Below, piece after piece: positions 10,601 to 20,720 of a stretch of DNA of 64,000 nucleotides. Source of the stretch: Patiria miniata (lineage: Eukaryota; Echinodermata; Asteroidea; Valvatida; Asterinidae). The position numbers and the translations under genes are program-made. The stretch's first letter is position 1. Every line of letters starts with the position of its first letter. The stretch lies in assembly GCF_015706575.1 (NCBI RefSeq), contig NW_024037071.1:11645774-11709773 (forward strand), written 5' to 3'. The notes under the pieces were generated by a model. It searched no databases. It was not told the origin of the DNA and was given only the letters and a program-made list of their open reading frames with translations.

Positions 10601-13090
10601 AGATAGCAAAATTAGAAAGTAACATGTGACTCGCTCTCGGCCAATCAAGACACAGAATCTGTGGGTGAGGTGTTATAATTTTTAATATGCTACACCTTGT
10701 TATCTGATTGGTCTGAGTCACCAGGGACTTTTTGCAGGGGTGGGCTGGGGTGTCAGGCCCAGCAGATTGTTTTAATGTGCGATTGTTGTGGACAGGCGGA
10801 CATATAGGTAATTACATTATTACTATAACTGTTGTAATTGGGGGTGGGGTGGGGGGGGGGGGGGGGGGGTGTTCGGGGGGGGGGGGCGGTTGCGGTGCGG
10901 CAGGCCTTGGGTTGAACGAATAATTCAATGACAATCATCGCTCCACCAATCAAAGGACGGGGATTTACTCGGGCGTTGTATAATTTTGTTTTGTTTAATT
11001 TGTACAATGTACGGTACAGGTAATTTACGTGGCCCGAAATCCGAAGGACGTGCTCGTTTCTGAATACAACCTGCTGGGGGCAGAACAATTGGATTTTGAT
11101 GAGATGTTCTTCGGATTTGTCCAAGGGAAAGGTATAAGTTTAAATGCAAAGCAAAGTTAACTGTGGCCGATATTAGATAACACAAATCGCTATTATCCCC
11201 AGCTTATTTTCTCTTTTCTTCCTTCCTTTTCTTTTTTTCACGGCAGAAACCGGGACCTATAGTTTTGTTTTAAGAAGCGGATTCTATTTTTCTCAAATAT
11301 TGACTGAACAATAATATTTAAGTGGACTGCAAAAAAGGTCTCCAAATAATGTATTGACTTTCTGTCCATTGTTTGTTGGTTTGTTAGAGTTGTTTGTTTA
11401 TTTGCTTGTTTGTTTGTTTGTTCCTCCATGTATCTCCAGTGGTATTGGGATCTTGGTTTGATCACGTGCTCAGCTATTGGAACCATCGGGACAAGGAGAA
11501 TTTTCTGTTTATAAAGTACGAAGATCTCCACAAGGTTCGTATAAGAGAGACCTCATTGATGAAACACGGACTGTACGTCTTGCACTGATGTTCAGAAGGC
11601 CGTATACTTGGTGCATGTCACCATCGTCCTCGGCTGGTTGTCATTATCAATGACGCTGTCACTGTTTCAATGCTCTCGGACCAATCAAACCTCAGAATCA
11701 TTTATCGTGTCCTGCTGCTCTGCGTCATAGCAAAAGAATTGTTCAATGTACAAGTCGTCTCCCGTTATAGCGAAAACGGTTAGGACGAAATCCGATTATT
11801 ACAACCACATATCTTCGGTCCCGGCAAAATTGTGCACATGTCTATGGGAAAAATCGCTTAAGACGAAAACGGACAGTACGAAATTCCTGTTATTCCTGTT
11901 AAGACGAAAGGTTTAGGGGACCCCATCGAGTAAAAAAGCATTGTTGGCAACCAATTTATTACGAAAAAAACCCCTAAAACCACAAAACCATATACAACTT
12001 TGATGGAGGAGTGGGGCGTTAATCAGCTGTAACAAGTGTTTAAAAGCTGTCACTTTCAATGTCAGCACTATGATTATTACGCATACAAATGCAAATGTCA
12101 GCACTATGATTTTCAATGTCATACAAACTTTCAATGTCAGCACTATGATTATTACGCATACAAATGCAATAATCACTGTGTTATTATTGCCCATTGTGCA
12201 CAAGATAATGAGTTCATACCACGAATATTAAACTCACCCTTACAGTGCAGTGGAGATTATTGGAATTTATCTGAAAAACGTATGGCAAATATATTCAAAA
12301 CTATAGATGTGTAGCTGAGGCCAACGCTTCAAAAATGTCACTTTGATTCGTTGTTTTATTCAGGACCTCAGGGGCTCCATTTGCAAACTAGCAAAGCATG
12401 TCGGGAAGGATCTACCCGATGACGTCATCGATGACATCGTGGAACGCGTGACCTTTGGTGGGATGCAGAAGACTTATCAACAGATTGAGGAGGAACACGG
12501 GGAGGAGGGAAAACTGATGACGCGTTTCTTAGGAGTAACTCCGTATCTTAGAAAAGGTGTGGTGTGGTTGTGATATTCCATTGATTTTCAGATTTTTAAA
12601 AACTTTTTTTAAAGGTTTCCCATTCCTATTATGTGTTTCCCCATCTTTCATATACTATTCAATTTAGAACAAATTATATATCTTTCGTGTTGCTTTGTTT
12701 CTTGCAACCCTTTCCTTTTACCCAAGTGACACAAAAAAATGACAGTGGACATTCCCAACCCAGCAGTAAGGTATTATAAGATTCTGCCAGGATTAGAACT
12801 TCGGCTCTTTGACATCTCTTAATGATTCTGAAAGAATAGGAAATGTTGACAGATGACAAGAAAACCATCTTTTAATATTTCCCTACGCAATGAAATATTG
12901 TACGGAGCATTTCATCAGGCGTGTGTTCTGATTGATTGAACAATATTTTTCACCTTTTATTTTATTTGCAATAACAGGAAAAGTCGGCAACTGGAAGAAC
13001 ACTTTCACGGTGGCACAGAGCGCCCTCTTCGACAAGATCTACGCCCTGAGGATGAAAGGAACCGGCTTGGATTTTGACTTTGAGCTTTGA
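7653..13090 (+). CDS. cytosolic sulfotransferase (SULT family), gene 1, six exons, 322 aa
   Basis: Transfers sulfate from PAPS to a small hydroxyl or amine acceptor in the cytosol. Exons: 7653-7875, 8724-8956, 11020-11131, 11440-11534, 12364-12556, 12978-13090. All junctions are GT-AG and the phases agree. The ATG sits in GCCACCATGA. The PAPS loop TYPRSGTHW (residues 70-78) is split by intron 1; the family usually has Lys where this has Arg73. SPRCIVSH (about 129-136) supplies the catalytic His136, aligned without gaps to His108 of human SULT1A1. RNPKDVLVS (158-166) is the 3'-phosphate site, followed by GSWFDHV and RKGKVGNWKN (284-293). The C-terminal KTVE dimer motif keeps Thr-Val but has Ala for Glu. 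The usual length is 285-300 aa. Intron positions match vertebrate SULT1 genes as I recall them, with one intron fewer in the middle. A 5' non-coding exon may end at an AG near 7574. The substrate cannot be told. Confidence 0.93.
8335..8412. repeat. dispersed AATAATAATAAC / AAAGCGCTT repeat in intron 1
   Basis: The order AATAATAATAACATGAATGC, TATAGCGCATTATG, CTCAAAGCGCTTGACAAAG is a short interspersed type common in marine invertebrate genomes. A relative lies at about 39945-40010 (AATAATAATAACAGGTACTT then TATAGCGCTTT and AAAGCGCTTTTAC). A copy is also present in unit 2 near 23625-23700. Confidence 0.5.
9417..9574. repeat. palindromic element in intron 2 of gene 1 (hairpin A)
   Basis: Arms of about 70 bp run AAATATTGAGTGGCT..GGGAGGAAT..AAATCTGGACTTTTC and return as GAAAAGTCCAGATTT..ATTCCTCCC..GCCACTCAATATTT. 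The loop contains CACTCGGCGAAG. The same hairpin is at about 25281-25437 in unit 2, so it predates the duplication. It belongs to the loop-sharing hairpin family described in the findings. Confidence 0.7.
10004..10063. repeat. palindrome, hairpin B
   Basis: AGTGACAGATGGAATGTTCC reads back as GGAACAGTCCATCTGTCAC around the loop CACGAGGCGAAT. A related copy is at about 25870-25930, and a half-copy sits at 45035-45075 (GGTGACAGATGGAATGTTCC, CACGAGGCGAAG). Confidence 0.7.
10112..10280. repeat. palindromic element, hairpin C
   Basis: Arms of about 75 bp from CAAATATTGAATGCTT to the mirrored AAGCATTCAATATTTG enclose CCATGGACCATTCTATTTT and a loop with CCGAGGCGAAGCCG. It is joined directly to the inverted-repeat element at 10281-10678. 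The pair occurs in the opposite orientation at about 24490-25045 in unit 2. Confidence 0.7.
10281..10678. mobile_element. 398-bp MITE with 26-bp terminal inverted repeats
   Basis: Starts TTATAACACTTCACCCACAG and ends with the mirror CTGTGGGTGAGGTGTTATAA. The interior includes tandem ATAGTACTTTGGTTGCTA units and a GCGC-rich stretch (CGCGCTACGCACAACGCGC). A second copy, with related interior GCGC sequence, stands at about 24490-24893 in the other orientation. There is no coding capacity. The family is not identified. Confidence 0.65.
10845..10890. repeat. G-run in intron 2 of gene 1
   Basis: A run of about 45 bases that is almost pure G. Unit 2 lacks this stretch together with about 130 bp around it (compare 26070-26085), so the two copies differ by an indel here. 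Confidence 0.8.
12050..12175. repeat. minisatellite in intron 4 of gene 1
   Basis: Repeats of CAATGTCAGCACTATGATTA and CGCATACAAATGCA occur about three times here, while the matching part of unit 2 (about 27165-27200) has one. Array length therefore changed after the tandem duplication. Confidence 0.65.
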
Positions 13091-13959
13091 GAGCCCCGAT
13101 GTGAGTCGGGCTGCACTAGCTTGTGTAGTACTACTGGATGTACATGTACTACCTCCGTGTATTCCATTCTGTAGAGCTTCACCAGATAAATAGCCTACGA
13201 TTAGAATTTCAGGTGCGAAACAGCGCAGCATTACACAATTTCAAAGCACTGCTTACAATTAAATTCCCAGTCCTTCGAGCATTGTCCTTCTTCGCTGGTT
13301 GTTCCTGCAAGAACAACCCCTGAACTATAAGGCCGGGACCCGTTCCGAGAGTTATGAGCTTAATTTTGGCAAGCACTACTTTGAAATTGTCTGTGCTGTT
13401 CGGTTTGTACTAGTACACGCGTGGCTAACTGAGTTTGTATTGCACGCACTTTATTTCCAGAACGCGCGCAAAAACATCCCAAATATTTGTATATTTCGCG
13501 CACCGATCACTCACAGCTGAGGTCTGATAATTGCCTCATTTTTGAAGAAATAAATTCAAGACAGGATCCATTAATTTAATTTACCGTTTATATGTAGGGT
13601 TTTCAATTAACATGCAACATCGATTAAAACAATAACAAAAAATCCAGCGCGAGCCAGTTTTCAACAGTTAACCTTTGTTGCTTAACGGGGTGCTGTAGAA
13701 TTACAAACAGTTTCGACAATACTTGTTCCCCAACAATTAATCACTGTATTTAAGCAATAACAACAAACCCTCTGTTCCTTTCGATGATTTTCACAGAGAT
13801 TTTTGCTGTAATTGGTTGTAAAACAAGATAATATTAAACAGTGCACAGATGTAAAATCAATTCCTAGTCCAAATATACTGAATTTATTCAAAGAAAGCAC
13901 CTCTGGATACTGACAAGATGCATTTTATAATGATTTTAAGGTTGAACGGCGAAATTTAC

Positions 13960-14005
13960 TGGAGCGGGATTCGAACCTGGGACCTCTGGATGGCCGTATT
14001 ATAAA
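13960..14005 (-). repeat. tRNA-like B-box remnant
   Basis: On the - strand the sequence CCAGGTTCGAATCCCGCTCC resembles a T-arm, but the stem has mismatches and no A box or cloverleaf is found upstream. It is probably a short tRNA-derived SINE remnant. It is present in both units (copy 2 about 29335-29380). Confidence 0.3.
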
Positions 14006-14529
14006 TATAATTTCACATGTAACACATTCTCAGTTGTAAAATCGCTAAAATTTGCTGATAACTATCAGTAAATACATGTTGAAAATAGAAAATATAATCG
14101 GACATTATTGTCTAGAGTGGCGTAACTAAAGGGGCAAGGGGCCACGCCCCGGCTCCTACTCCCTTTGAGATCTGGGTGTTTCTCTATGATGCCTGCACCA
14201 CAGTTGCATGAACTGGAACTAAGGGGGTTTTTACCCCCCCCCCCCCAATATTTTGTAAAGACTACCATTTTTCCATTCAAATGCCCTTACCTGCCCTTAC
14301 AATTTCTAGTCACTAGCTGCTTTAGGTCTTTGGTCCTATTTATTACTTGTCCTCCGCTAACCCCCTTTACAAATCCAGGATCCGCCATGCAGGGTGGGGT
14401 TTTATACACCATAAAAACTTGATCTGTCAGAAAATATGACGTGAGAATTTACCTATAAGTACGCCTAAAGAAGGCCGAAGTAGGCCTATTGGTTCAATCA
14501 TTCGGACTCATGCATTTTTTCTCAAAAAA

Positions 14530-14640
14530 CAGTGGGTTTATTTCGCAATAGTATTGCGTCATTTCGCAATAGTAATGCGTTATTTCGCAAAACTATTGCG
14601 TTATTTCGCAATGCTATTGCGTTATTTCGCAATAAAAATG
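14530..14640. repeat. TATTTCGCAATA minisatellite, about 5 units
   Basis: Units of 20-21 bp of the form TATTTCGCAAT-x-TATTGCGT are each partly palindromic (TTTCGCAAT against ATTGCG). Unit 2 has about eight to nine units at 29915-30090, so this is a variable-number array that expanded or shrank after duplication. Confidence 0.85.
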
Positions 14641-14799
14641 TTTTTTTTTTTCACTTTTAAAACCTGGAACGAACGGGCTTCCGTAGGGAGCCAAATTATT
14701 GAAGAGCGCCCTGTCTTGACAGCCTGTGAATAGTAAGGTCAAAGTTCACGCACTGTAATTTGTTCACTGATCACACACACCATGCACACACGTACGTAC

Positions 14800-15002
14800 G
14801 TGAACATGTCTGATGCTTTTCATGCGGCTGATGTTTCCGCTGTTCTACTTGCCTTGTAAATTAAGTTATTTGTTGCGTATATAAAGAAAACCGTCCTGAA
14901 AGCCAATATTGTGGGGGTACTTGTAGCTACTATACGTGCATCGGAAGCCTTAAAAGTTGTGCCAGCTAGTATTAACTGGACAGTTGCAGAGAGCGAGCCG
15001 TG
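14800..15002 (+). promoter_or_regulatory. candidate TATA promoter and non-coding first exon for gene 2
   Basis: TATATAAAG at 14878-14886 is followed about 115 bp later by the strong donor G|GTGAGTAC (exon end 15002). The stretch between is well conserved in unit 2. Genes 1 and 2 each have a plausible 5'-UTR acceptor just before the ATG exon (AG before GAGACTTGTTCAA, about 7574 and 22898), so this promoter could start gene 2 by splicing over about 7.9 kb. This is inference from signals only. A short frame (MSDAFHAADVSAV..) just upstream is probably chance. Confidence 0.4.
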
Positions 15003-15659
15003 GTGAGTACTCAGCAGAGTGGACGTACTTTTTGCTATGACTGCATGCTTACCCTAAGATTGTGTGAGAGGGGCTATACTTTTGTACATTGAGCAACCTC
15101 GCCAGAGCAGAGGGGTCCTGATTGTCAGTGGTTTGATTGTGTGAGCGGGCGTTTTGGTTGACACATGTGTACATGTGAGAGCTTCGCTGGTTATTAAAGT
15201 GCTGCCGCCTCATTGGGAAGTTGTCCTTGGCCTCCTGTTAACCTGCCGCCAAACACATCCATTTTTACCTCACCTTGTGATTTCACCCAAGATGAATCCA
15301 GAAACCTCCGGCAATGCCTATATATTTTTTTATGAAATGTCTTTTCTTTAGAGCACATTTTTGGATGCACACCTGCAGAACTAACGTTGGAGACAGCCGG
15401 CCATAGCGATTGAAGTTGGAATTTTAGCGATGACATCGATAACACATGATGACATCGATAACCATGAGCCGACCGCGATTTTTTCTCTCCCAAACGACAT
15501 CCGCGTATGGGTGTACGCTATATGGCGTTTTGGACTTTACTTTTCCAAAAACATGAAGAAACAAAAATGAATTCGAACGTAACGAAATTTGGACTTTATT
15601 TTCCTTTTAAAAAGTCATGAAAATGCCTCGGTGTCACCACAGTGTGGTCTCAGTGTGGT

Positions 15660-17165
15660 CATAGTGTGAACACTATGACCACTGTGAGAACACACTGTGA
15701 ACACACAGTGATCCTTTCACACTGTGAATCGCCACTGTGTGAACACACTGTGAATTCACAGTGTTGATCCACATAGAGACCACACTGTGAAAACACTGTG
15801 ACAAGTTCACACTGTGAATCGTCACTGTGTGAACACACTGTGAACTCACCGTGATTTTGTCACAGTGTTGGTCAAAATTGAGAACACACTGTGAACACAC
15901 TGTGACAGGTTCACACTGTGAATCGTCACTGTGTGAACACACTGTGAACTCACCGTTATTTTGTCACAGTGTTGGTCCACATTGAGAACACACTGTGAAC
16001 ACACTGTGACAGGTTCTCACTGTGAACCGCCACTGTGTGAACACACTGTGAACTCACCGTTATTTTGTCACAGTGTTGGTCCACATTGAGAACACACTGT
16101 GAACACACCCAGACTTGTTTCACATACCTAGTGTGGACTTTCCTTTCTTTTCGTGTAGTTAAGGAACACCAGTGGAAAAACTCATTTTTCTCAAACTGTG
16201 AAAACTCTTACAACCCAATTTTTTTTCAATGATTCCCTTTAGTGTTTCTCTTCATTCTGCTACAGATAAACCTAACCCAAAAATGCCTCTAAACCTGTTT
16301 TCCAGAAATGGGGAAACACTGTGTGGACGTGGGCAAGTCCACACTTCGTCGCTGCTACCTACATTATGTGGACGTCTTTTGTTCGGAAGTCCACACTGCG
16401 TATGTAAGACAAGCTCACTGTGACAGGTTCACACTGTGAATCGCCACTGTGTGAACACACTGTGAACTCATTGTGATTTTGTCACAGTGTTGGTCCACAT
16501 TTAGAACACACTGTGAACACACACACACTGTGGACTCTTTGTGATTTTGTCACAGTGTTGGTCCACATTGAGAACACACTGTGAACACACTGTGACAGGT
16601 TCACACTGTGAATCGCCACTGTGTGAACACACTGTGAACTCATTGTGATTTTGTCACAGTGTTGGTCCACATTTAGAACACACTGTGAACACACCGTGAC
16701 AGGTTCACACTGTGAACCGCCACTGTGTGAACACACTGTGGACTCTTTGTGATTTTGTCACAGTGTTGGTCCACATTGAGAACACACTGTGAACACACTG
16801 TGACAGGTTCACACTGTGAATCGCCACTGTGTGAACACAATGTGAACTCATTGTGATTTTGTCACAGTGTTTGTCCTCATTTAGAACACACTGTGAACAC
16901 ACTGTGACAGGTTCACACTGTGAACCGCCACTGTGTGAAAACACTGTGAACTCATTGTGATTTTGTCAAGGTGTTGGTCCACATTGAAAACACATTGTGA
17001 ACACACTGTGACAGGTTCACACCGTGAACCACCACTGTGTGAACACGCTGTGAACTCACCGTGATAATTTCACAGTGTTGGTCCACTGACTAGAACACTG
17101 TGAAAACACTGTGACATTTTCACATTGTAAACCGCCACTGTGTGAACACACTGTGGACTCGCCGT
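15660..17165. repeat. CACTGTGAA satellite, about 104-bp period
   Basis: A higher-order unit of about 104 bp carries TTTTGTCACAGTGTTGGTCC, GAGAACACACTGTGAACAC, GACAGGTTCACACTGTGAA and CGCCACTGTGTGAACACACT. It is repeated from about 15850 to 17160 and interrupted at 16110-16420 by the core arm. Each unit holds several copies of the odd palindrome TTCACACTGTGAA. The - strand frames through it are translated repeat (Cys-Val-His-Ser patterns), not a gene. Confidence 0.85.
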
Positions 17166-18660
17166 GACTTTAAATTACATTGAAACAAAATTCTATGTTC
17201 AGAATTGCTGCTGTCGCACCAGAATCTTTCGATCTTTATTGAAAAATGTTTATATTAAAAAAAAAAACATTCTTTGTTTTTAATGCATCTTGAAATTGCG
17301 TAACCCTCACGGTTAATTAAATTTTTGTCAGTTGTGGAATGTTGTATCGAAATAATTCGAAGTGCAAACATCGTGTCAGGAAAAATAATAACTTGTGGCC
17401 TTTTTACAGAAAAATCTATCAAAAGCCGCGAGTTTGTGTGCATGCATACCAAAACAGTGCCGCTAACCAATCATATGACGCGTAATTTGCAACAGCATCC
17501 TAGGTTGTAACGCGCTGGCCAATCAGAGTACGCTCTTTGAATTTACAATCGCGCGCCAGGCCTGGCGCCGGCGACCGTTGACCTTGCTTCGCCAACCGCC
17601 ATGACAGTACTGCTGCGTGTGTCATGTGTGTTCCAGAAACGTGCAATCGCCGTCGTTTTACTGAAATATCAGGTAAGATTTTGCAAATAAACTTCGTTGT
17701 TATAGTTATGATGTGTCTTAAACAAACCTGGATTTAATTCGCAGCATTTTTCTGATTAATTTCATTCGATTTCTCCGCTAAACGATAGACAAAATATTGA
17801 CACATGTACACGTACTGTACATGTACACACACAGAATCACGCACGCAGTAGGCTATATGCACCACCATATGCACCACACACAACAGACGGGTGCCTCGAA
17901 AGGGTTCGTGTCATTTGAAATGCTCTGGAGTCTGGGTACAGTGCGATATCCATCGCGTATTAAGATGTACATGTACATGTAGCTGTCGTGAATTTGGTGG
18001 TTTTATTCCTCCATGGTGAGAGTATCCGGACATAGTACATGTACATGTATTTCTCGTCATTTTTCGTGCTAGTAGCCTACTGCATGTAGCACTATATTGT
18101 GCCAAATGTTTCATTTGAAGCAACAGAAGTGCTTACGAATCTAAAGATTGGAACTTAAAATCAATCTCATAAAGTTTTAGTTCAGTGAATACTTTATTTA
18201 GGGGAGAACACATTTTCTTGATCTTGATTTAGTCAAAGTTTGTTAATGCATGAGTGCATAGTTCTTGTTCAGCACCAAACCGATGACTAATGGCAACGAA
18301 ACTAATGTTTTGCAAATGCAACCCCAAAACGAGTTTCGGTCGGGTCAGGTTGTTCATTTCAGTAGGGTCGGTGTTGGTTTTGCGTTTGCGATTTTCCGGT
18401 CAGTTATTGTACAAAGCCAAAATAAATGGGGGGGGGGGGAACCCAGAAACAGTTCGGATATTCGCACAGTTCAGTCATTTTATTGCAGAGTCTTTGTGCT
18501 GGGTACAACCAACTGTGGTTTATAGTCTATCGCGTGCTGTTAGTATTCACTGTACCTTATGGTTCATTACAATTATTTATACATGTATTTAAACCAAGTT
18601 CAAGATTTTACGCAATAAATATTTCTTTGAAACATGCATAATGGAAACTTTCTGTTGTGA
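17166..18660. other. unique centre of the satellite element
   Basis: Non-repetitive DNA between the two arrays. It is AT-rich at both ends, with a GC/CpG-rich island at about 17510-17680 (a CCAATCAG box and GCGCGCCAGGCCTGGCGCC) that looks like a promoter and first exon. Several TACATGTACATGT runs lie at 17800-18050. No long coding frame. Confidence 0.5.
17601..17672 (+). other. candidate first coding exon, unidentified
   Basis: An ATG in CAACCGCCATGA opens a 24-codon frame (MTVLLRVSCVFQKRAIA..) ending at a consensus donor, CAG|GTAAGA. It lies in the CpG-rich island with a CCAAT box about 80 bp upstream. No following exon is recognised, so the gene, if any, is unknown. It could equally be a chance combination of signals. 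Confidence 0.25.
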
Positions 18661-18669
18661 ACTGTATTT

Positions 18670-19412
18670 AATTGTGATCTCTATATGGTCACCCTGTGCG
18701 GACACTGTGATCACTATATGGTCACCCTGTGCGGACACTGTGATCACTATATGGTCACACTGTGCGGACACTGTGATCTCTATGTGGTCACACTGTGTGG
18801 ACACTGTGATCACTATATGGTCACACTGTGTGGACACTGTGATCACTACATGGTCATACTGTGCAGACACTGTGATCACTATATGGTCACCCTGTGGGGA
18901 CACTGTGATCACTATATGGTCACACTGTGCGGACACTGTGATCTCTATGTGGTCACACTGTGCGGACACTGTAATCACTATTTGGTCACACTGTGCAGAC
19001 ACTGTGATCACTATATGGTCACCCTGTGCGGACACTGTGATCACTATATGGTCACACTGTGCGGACACTGTGATCTCTATGCGGTCACACTGTGTGGACA
19101 CTGTGATCACTATATGGTCACACTGTGCAGACACTGTGATCACTATATGGTCACACTGTGCAGACACTGTGATCACTATATGGTCACACTGTGTGGACAC
19201 TGTGATCTCTATATGGCCACCCTGTGCGGACACTATGGTCACACTGTATGGACACTGTGATCACTATATGGTCACACTGTGCGGACACTGTGATCACTAT
19301 ATGGTCACACTGTGCAGACACTGTGATCACTATATGGTCACACTGTGCAGACACTGTGATCTCTATATTGTCACACAGTGTGGACACTGTGATCTCTATA
19401 TGGTCACATAGT
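18670..19412. repeat. 33-bp satellite, about 22 units
   Basis: The unit TATATGGTCACACTGTGCGG plus ACACTGTGATCAC is 33 bp, divisible by three. This keeps several frames open on both strands and produces 11-residue repeats in translation. Unit variants differ by one or two bases. No start context, splice signal or known domain supports a real protein. Confidence 0.88.
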
Positions 19413-20239
19413 GAGTTTGTCTTACATACGCAGTGTGGACTTCCGAACAAAAGACGTCCACATAATGTAGGTAGCACCGACGTTGTGTGGACTTACCCCA
19501 CGTCCACACAGTGTTTCCCCATTTCTGGAAAACAGGTTTAGAGGCATTTTTGGGTTAGGTTTATCTGTAGCAGAATGAAGAGAAACACTAAAGGGAATCA
19601 TAGAAAAAAAATTGGGTTGAAAGAGTTTTCACAGTTTGAGAAAAATGAGTTTTTTCACTGGTTTTTCTTAACTACACGAAAGCAATGAAAGTCCACACTA
19701 GTCATGTGAAACAAGTATGGGTGTGCACACAGTGTGAACACTGTGAAAACTCTGTGTTCACACTGTCATGACACTATGAATTTGTTCCAAATTCACAGTG
19801 TCGCACACAGAGAACCCAGTGTGACCACTGAGTGGTATACACCGTATGGACACTATGTGATCACACTGTGTTCACACAGAAGTTCCACACTGTGGTGACT
19901 GGGGGGAATTTTCATAAGGGTGAATATATCATTTCTCATCAATATTTAGTTCATTTAATATTCATTATTCAATGGATACTTTAAATGCGTCCAAAGATTG
20001 ATTATTGCAACAGCGATCGTGCACGGCCTTGTGGTAAAAGTGTTGTGTTTCAAACAAGAGTCCGAGGTTCGAAGTGACTAATTCAGAAATAGGAATGAGA
20101 GGGTGAGAGAAGAGGAGGAGAAAGTGGATGAAATCACCATAAAGGATGCAATTTTTGGTGCTTGGAAATTAATTGAAAAAATTGGAGGCCTATAAATGTG
20201 CATGGAAAACTTTTCCACATTTTACATTTGGTGGTGGTG

Positions 20240-20540
20240 GTGAGTTTGTCTTACATTCCCTATGTGGACTTGTGAACAAGAGATGTCCACATAATGTAGG
20301 TTGTGTTAACGTTATGTGGACTAAGCCGTGTCCACATAAGGTTTTGCCCTTTCTGGAAAACAGGTTTAGAGGCATTTTTGGGTTAGGTTTATCCGTAGCA
20401 AAATGAAGAGAAACACTATAGGGAATCATAGAAAAAAAATTGGGTTAAAAGAGTTTTCACAGTTTAAGTAAAGTTATTTTTTGCACCGAGTTTTCTTAAC
20501 TACACGAAAACAAAGGAATGTCCACACAAGATATGTAACG
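20240..20540. mobile_element. solitary relative of the satellite element core
   Basis: Shares GTCTTACAT, TGTGGACTTG, TCCACATAATGTAGG, TTTCTGGAAAACAGGTTTAG, GGTTAGGTTTATCCGTAGCA and AACTACACGAAAACAAAGGA with the arms of the 15.6-19.9 kb element, but has no satellite. It ends near a (GT)n run at 20549-20569. Confidence 0.6.
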
Positions 20541-20629
20541 TAAACGGGTGTGTGTGTGTGTGCGTGTGTGACATCTGATAAGGTAGTTTGTTATCGTTGA
20601 TCCCTTGGCCTCTCATCTTGGGTATAGTC

Positions 20630-20720
20630 AAAGGCGGATCCAGTACATTTTTGGGGGGAGGGGCCAATCAGGTGTTAAAATTATCATTCGCTCTTATTCT
20701 GAAGACTCTAATTTTAAAAA
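20630..20720. repeat. fragment of the GGCGGATCCAG MITE family
   Basis: Starts GGCGGATCCAGTACATTTTT with a G-run, like one end of the complete element at 49824-50110. Other partial ends lie near 14375 (CAGGATCCGCC), 61035 (GCGGATCCGGGG) and 63930 (CTGGATCCGCC). Confidence 0.5.

Larger units (their letters stand above)
5990..15098. repeat. sulfotransferase tandem duplication unit, copy 1
   Basis: This segment aligns almost end to end with 21262-30552 (copy 2), through introns, exons, 3' region and promoter-like sequence. Shared landmarks are GAGAGTTGCAAGATGCTGGT at the left and GAGGGGCTATACTTTTGTAC at the right. With the extra left block at 1395-1745, the original unit was about 9.5 kb before insertions. 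Non-coding identity is high but broken by indels and element insertions. Copy 2 stops at the assembly gap. Confidence 0.9.
15632..19894. mobile_element. 4.26 kb satellite-bearing inverted-repeat element
   Basis: The outer ends GTCACCACAGTGTGG and CCACACTGTGGTGAC are inverted repeats. Inside, a core of about 280 bp at 16140-16420 is mirrored at about 19405-19690. In the orientation of the second copy it runs GTCTTACATACGCAGTGTGG, TTTCTGGAAAACAGG, GGTTAGGTTTATC, AACTACACGAAA. Between the arms lie two different tandem arrays (15660-17165 and 18670-19412) and a unique 1.5 kb centre. No target duplication is obvious and no transposase is visible. A solitary relative of the core is at 20240-20540. 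Confidence 0.6.

Noticed and set aside
10732-11124. Gly- or Pro-rich frames in intron 2 of gene 1
   Set aside because: Translated G-run overlapping real exon 3 in another frame.
15673-16944. Cys/Val/His-rich repeat proteins on the - strand
   Set aside because: Translated CACTGTGAA satellite; the frames stop and restart with each array irregularity.
15660-17165. CRISPR-like array
   Set aside because: There are no unique spacers; the whole 104-bp unit repeats, and the setting is eukaryotic.
18589-19541. Open frames of 191-256 codons with 11-residue repeats
   Set aside because: The 33-bp satellite keeps several frames open at once on both strands; there is no domain or start context.
20010-20060. 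tRNA-like words (GAGGTTCGAA) after the satellite element
   Set aside because: No A box and no acceptor stem; too weak even for a SINE call.
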